This document shows, in pieces, positions 58,101 through 59,666 of a stretch of 59,666 bases of DNA (position 1 is the stretch's first letter; each line of letters begins with the position of its first letter). A model generated the notes under the pieces. It saw nothing but the letters and a program-made list of their open reading frames with translations. It was not told the DNA's origin and searched no databases. The translations under genes and the position numbers were made by a program. The DNA is from Pseudomonadota bacterium. Its GTDB lineage: Bacteria; Pseudomonadota; Gammaproteobacteria; Eutrophobiales; Eutrophobiaceae. The DNA lies in assembly GCA_013112535.1 (NCBI GenBank), contig JABFGI010000012.1:1-59666 (forward strand), written 5' to 3'.

Positions 58101-59666
58101 CAAGAGAAACAGGTGGTGTTACAGCACAGAACTTTCGCGGCGAAATGTCTATCATGCGTATCTATGATAGCGTTCTTTCAACGACAAACGTTGAATCAAA
58201 TTTTGCGAATGTCGCTAATCATCTTTATGTATCAAGCGCGACAGGATCAACAACGGATTCTTTTGTTTCAGAACCGTCTCCTGGATCTGCATCGACATTA
58301 TCTATTACATCAAATGGTGGAGCTTCAGTAACGATCAGTCCTGACGGCGCTTATACTTATGATCATGGCGCGTTGTTTCAAAACCTGGCTGTTGGCGAAA
58401 CAACTACGGATACATTCAACTACACAGTTACTGATGTGCTTGGTAATACAGACACAGCAACAGTAACTATCACGATAACGGGTACCAATGACGCACCGAT
58501 CTTAACAATAGATAATGCTGGTAGCGTAACGGAAGATTCAGGTGCAACTTTAACCGACACTGGCACTTTATCTTTCACCGATGTTGATACAAGTGATTTA
58601 CATACGGTCAGTTCAAGTTATAACGCTGATGCTGTATGGAGTGGTGGTGCGTTAACGGGCGCACAAATTACAGCATTAACCAGTGGTACATTTACTGCCA
58701 ATGCAAGTGGCTGGACATACAGCGTTGCAAACTCAGCAACAGATTTTCTCGATACAGGCGAGACGGTTACCTTTACATATGATGTAACAGTTGATGACGG
58801 TAATGGTGGCACAGACACTGAAGCAGTAACGATAACTATTAACGGTGTAAACGACGCTCCAGTCAATACAGTGCCGGGCGCACAAAGCGTAAATGAAGAC
58901 GCAACATTAGCGTTTGCGGGTAACATAAGCGTTAACGATGTAGACGGTAATTTGGCGACAACTCAATTGACGGTCACTGACGGCGACTTAAATGTGAGTT
59001 TAGCTGGAGGGGCCTCTATCAGTGCTGGTTCAAATAACTCCAGCACTTTAACGTTAAGTGGCACACAAGCACAGATTAATGCCGCGCTTGCTACCTTGAC
59101 TTATCAAGGTGACGCCAACTTTAATGGCAGTGACACGTTAACCGTGCTTTCTACAGATAGCGGCGGTGTTCCATTAAGTGATAACGATACAGTGAGTATT
59201 ACCGTCACGCCGGTGGACGACAGTTACACCGACGCCGATGAAGTGGTGAGTGTGGCCGAAGACAGTGGCGCCAACAGCGGCAGTGTTCTGACCGGCACCA
59301 GCAGTGTCGACGGGCCGGTCACGGTCACGACCTTTATGGTGGCGGGCGACGCGACGGTCTATCAGGCCGACGGCACCGGCACCGGTGACACGGCGACGAT
59401 TGCCGGCGTGGGCACCTTGCAAATCCAGACCAACGGCGCCTACACCTTTACCCCGGCCGCGGACTATAACGGCGCGGTCCCGGTAGCGACCTACACCACG
59501 ACCGACGGCAGTGGCACCGACGACACCTCGACCCTAACGATTACCGTCACGCCGGTGGACGACAGTTACACCGACGCCGATGAAGTGGTGAGTGTGGCCG
59601 AAGACAGTGGCGCCAACAGCGGCAGTGTTCTGACCGGCACCAGCAGTGTCGACGGGCCGGTCACGG
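52154..59666 (+). CDS. Giant multidomain surface protein/adhesin with DUF4347, TSP3, PA14, LamG and VCBS-like repeats (partial)
   Basis: The first 2,504 codons are in the window without a stop. The N-terminus has the LEPR motif (LEPRIMFDAAG, residues 42-52), then a DUF4347 domain (about 108-268; IIFIDTDV, IHIISHGESGSL, ILIYGCNFAEG). A glycine-rich segment (about 280-535) and a cadherin-like repeat follow. Calcium-binding thrombospondin type 3-like DxDxDG repeats lie at about 625-652 and 880-1045, then VCBS-type repeats, a PA14-like domain (about 1579-1732, YEYFDSVPG, TSDDGSKLFIDG) and a LamG-like domain (about 1780-2025). This points to a secreted calcium-dependent adhesin, probably type I-secreted. 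An in-frame TTG at 52127 with AAGGAG upstream is an alternative start. GC content jumps from about 59200. Confidence 0.88.
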   Translation, partial: MLNFLKRRTEHPKQNRSKLAYDGAHDSYGPQKLSVADSLQALEPRIMFDAAGVATGSEVAADEIAEDQAQQALTPENLQAQAVNQENEQTDELIAALGDVVPPADRNEIIFIDTDVENYETLLTGISSSVEVVLLDETRDGIEQIAEIMSSQSDVSAIHIISHGESGSLSLGNGTLTQESMTSEHADELATIKNALSESADILIYGCNFAEGESGQSAAATLATLTGADIAASEDISGHESLGGDWDLEYEHGEVENEIIISESAQESWVDTLAEVVNTSGAQTGSYTVAAGVTQITITITGGDGGNAATTGGQGATVTSTFNVTAGDVVEYVVAEAGKNGTSAGGGGSTGVFINDILVMVAGGGGGGDNSGGAIGLGGNDADLGTAADSGTGGNAGAGGTAGAGGGATTTGTDAGGGGGINSAGGSGSAGGGAQADTNAVDGVTLVAGGTAVAGYGAGGQGFSGGGGGDAGAYSGGGGGYSGGGGAGAGGSAGGGGSYINTGAANFVSGSSTPGGDGTGTLADGTIVITDNNPIDAVDDTATADEDAVTAIVINVLANDTTTGPGTVTVPGGMSANGGTVAVNPDNSINYTPAADFSGTDTITYTYTEGAFSDTATVTITVNPDTDEDGVLDNVDVDDDNDGILDVDEGFTGAGDPINADGDLERAALTSTAGIISSSNGDYDPNAPFNVWNTTGTVDWSEGQYVRFSSTTAHTDALTDGLTIKQSNVDGGAFAIFSYNGERIEQTTAVQAGVTYTASFELGLLPDYGINDGFGNGTFAPDLDFGLTFSGTGLADINRDETDLAAGSNVSTDYPDIATVTAATAASPMLLDPEWELVTFTFTPTTSGTVTFFATINSNGSVITLDSLRLVGGTTVIQNQDTDNDGIIDSLDLDSDNDGISDLEEGGATSALKALDANNDGYISTAESADADGDGLIDAFETEYGANQGVDPSLTDTDSDGIADFNDLDSDNDGIADVVEAQTTAGYTYDGTDTDGDGIVDTFDTGSGHGGDFTLTANPNDHDGDGIADYMDTDSDGDGILDANESGLSLVGFDGNNDGIDDGVNASYADPDGDVNTPSTDLENDDDPGPAGDVDFRDDDVSTLADDTNSVSEDATGNITGDVSTNDPINNVEVTSSTPYSLVSPAIGTYGTLTFNTDGTYSYNLDESNPTVQGLAAGATLSEVYTYRITDDDGDIQTATLTITINGADDAPVNTVPGAQTVNEDTVLNLSGISVNDVEGNLATTQLTVTDGDLNVSLAGGATISAGANGSNTLTLSGTQAQINAALATLTYQGDLNFNGSDTLTVLSTDSSGVPLTDTDTVSITVDAVNDLPVVDLNGGAGGADYSASFVQGDGPLSITDAAVAVTDIDDSTLDRINIIVAGLLDGASEELTIGATTFPLNADITTTATVGGIVYDVVYNSGTGAMSIDRNDSTEMTLAEAQAVLAATSYQNTSGSVTDGDRTFTVTVNDGDINSLAATSTISVSDGIDDPVDATDNNYDTLTDTAVSGNVITDDTGAGVDTDPDTSPITVDPSLVSTPTNGSVTMNPDGSFTYTPNAGFTGSDTFTYRASTPTTITGLSYEYFDSVPGTFTVDDIPLSGADATGNATDFDVSALDTLHGGDNETYSVRYSGYITITTAGTYNFRTTSDDGSKLFIDGTELVDNDGLHASTTVTSAGTFLTAGTHRIIVEFFENTGGDNLTVEYSGTDTGGLGTFADLSGSSTLVEGSEDTATVTIDIGDLDAVNDTGSVTEDGAALTVNAASGLLANDVFVSNNVTAGVDHEYVVADDTTNNDLLEDSISNDDWDFGTGTLNTNTLTLGTDTNYPGLGESISFPTNLGVGATMAGNFDPSSEGSVSFEFWVKMDSTAPADNYIIFETGSQNNGFSIIYDSTNNQVELYYDDDDSGDTAVLTANLGSIDPTSEFIQIVATMNDDEAAGTDDIILHINGGSTVSGGVTTSANLGADLDWADNNGSGLGTTNGSRETGGVTAQNFRGEMSIMRIYDSVLSTTNVESNFANVANHLYVSSATGSTTDSFVSEPSPGSASTLSITSNGGASVTISPDGAYTYDHGALFQNLAVGETTTDTFNYTVTDVLGNTDTATVTITITGTNDAPILTIDNAGSVTEDSGATLTDTGTLSFTDVDTSDLHTVSSSYNADAVWSGGALTGAQITALTSGTFTANASGWTYSVANSATDFLDTGETVTFTYDVTVDDGNGGTDTEAVTITINGVNDAPVNTVPGAQSVNEDATLAFAGNISVNDVDGNLATTQLTVTDGDLNVSLAGGASISAGSNNSSTLTLSGTQAQINAALATLTYQGDANFNGSDTLTVLSTDSGGVPLSDNDTVSITVTPVDDSYTDADEVVSVAEDSGANSGSVLTGTSSVDGPVTVTTFMVAGDATVYQADGTGTGDTATIAGVGTLQIQTNGAYTFTPAADYNGAVPVATYTTTDGSGTDDTSTLTITVTPVDDSYTDADEVVSVAEDSGANSGSVLTGTSSVDGPVT
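55792..56130 (+). repeat. VCBS-type module, copy 1, within the giant gene
   Basis: This module of about 112 codons, from APVNTVPGAQ through GNLATTQLTVTDGDLNVSLA and LSGTQAQINAALATLTYQGD to the end, is closely repeated at 58852-59194. It is diverged at the DNA level but nearly the same in protein. Confidence 0.85.
58852..59194 (+). repeat. VCBS-type module, copy 2, within the giant gene
   Basis: This second copy of the module lies about 3,060 bases after the first. It shares NLATTQLTVTDGDLNVSLAG and SGTQAQINAALATLTYQGD. It directly precedes the GC-rich tandem repeat array. Confidence 0.85.
59198..59666 (+). repeat. Start of a 342-bp (114-codon) perfect tandem repeat array
   Basis: Unit 1 is 59198-59539, and unit 2 starts at 59540 and matches unit 1 base for base to the window end (127 bases visible). 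The unit encodes a VCBS/cadherin-like module containing DDSYTDADEVVSVAEDSG and GSVLTGTSSVDGPVTV. It is far richer in G and C than the rest of the gene. Confidence 0.9.

Noticed and set aside
59198..59666. CRISPR array
   Set aside because: The units are 342 bp, contiguous and in frame with a protein module; there are no short repeats with unique spacers.

Overview
The window looks like a chromosomal segment of an AT-rich, denitrifying gammaproteobacterium, probably aquatic or from sediment. The assignment rests on gene content: E. coli-type napFDAGHBC order, a LEPR-motif giant surface protein, FNR-type regulators with [4Fe-4S] cysteines, and a ccoNOQP-ccoG-fixH cluster. The species cannot be named from sequence alone, and no rRNA or tRNA gene was seen. 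Nearly the whole window is respiratory: nitrate to nitrite, nitrite to NO, probably NO to N2O, and microaerobic oxygen respiration.

Region 1 (1-8,880) is nitrite reduction. On the minus strand a divergent cytochrome cd1 gene (nirS-like) heads an operon with a NapC/NirT-ethylbenzene-dehydrogenase-type multihaem fusion, a cupredoxin, an exported unknown, nirC and nirF (cut by the window edge). A membrane haemerythrin diverges from it. A wrecked IS256-family element separates these from a second, canonical nirS. Both nirS genes have an FNR/DNR-type box about 40 bp upstream of a plausible -10 element.

Region 2 (8,880-21,000) is haem supply and a putative NO reductase locus. It has cysG (precorrin-2, shared by sirohaem and haem d1), an unusual haem-copper-oxidase-like protein, ctaA (haem A synthase), then an FNR-box-driven cluster: a small membrane protein, a CuA subunit II, a subunit I lacking the oxygen-reductase tyrosine (eNOR-like), SCO, a cytochrome b-ferredoxin-MvhD fusion, an exported unknown, a haemerythrin and a cytochrome c. 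nnrS follows.

Region 3 (21,000-28,800) has an anaerobically controlled porin and complete napFDAGHBC. Region 4 (28,900-36,000, minus strand) is uptake: an OprC/NosA-like copper TonB receptor with a small exported protein, and a compact TonB receptor / TiaS-like / membrane protein / binding-protein operon whose substrate is unknown. Region 5 (36,300-51,400) has a PAS-GGDEF-EAL protein, an arsenate-reductase-like phosphatase, two FNR homologues, a SafE-type membrane protein, ccoI-ccoS, a DUF6455-like protein under two FNR boxes, an outer-membrane barrel protein, and ccoNOQP-X-ccoG-fixH. Region 6 (52,150-end) is the first 2,504 codons of a giant repetitive surface protein. Just before the window ends it changes abruptly from AT-rich to GC-rich DNA and enters perfect 342-bp tandem repeats.

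The likely electron flow is: quinol through NapC or NapGH to NapAB for nitrate; c-type cytochromes, cupredoxin and NirT-like protein to NirS for nitrite; a CuA haem-copper enzyme for NO, possibly fed by the unusual cytochrome b fusion; and cbb3 oxidase for traces of oxygen. The most unusual items are the eNOR-like cluster with its cytochrome b-ferredoxin-MvhD fusion, the second oxidase-like protein with an altered CuB His pair, and the four-gene TonB/TiaS uptake operon.
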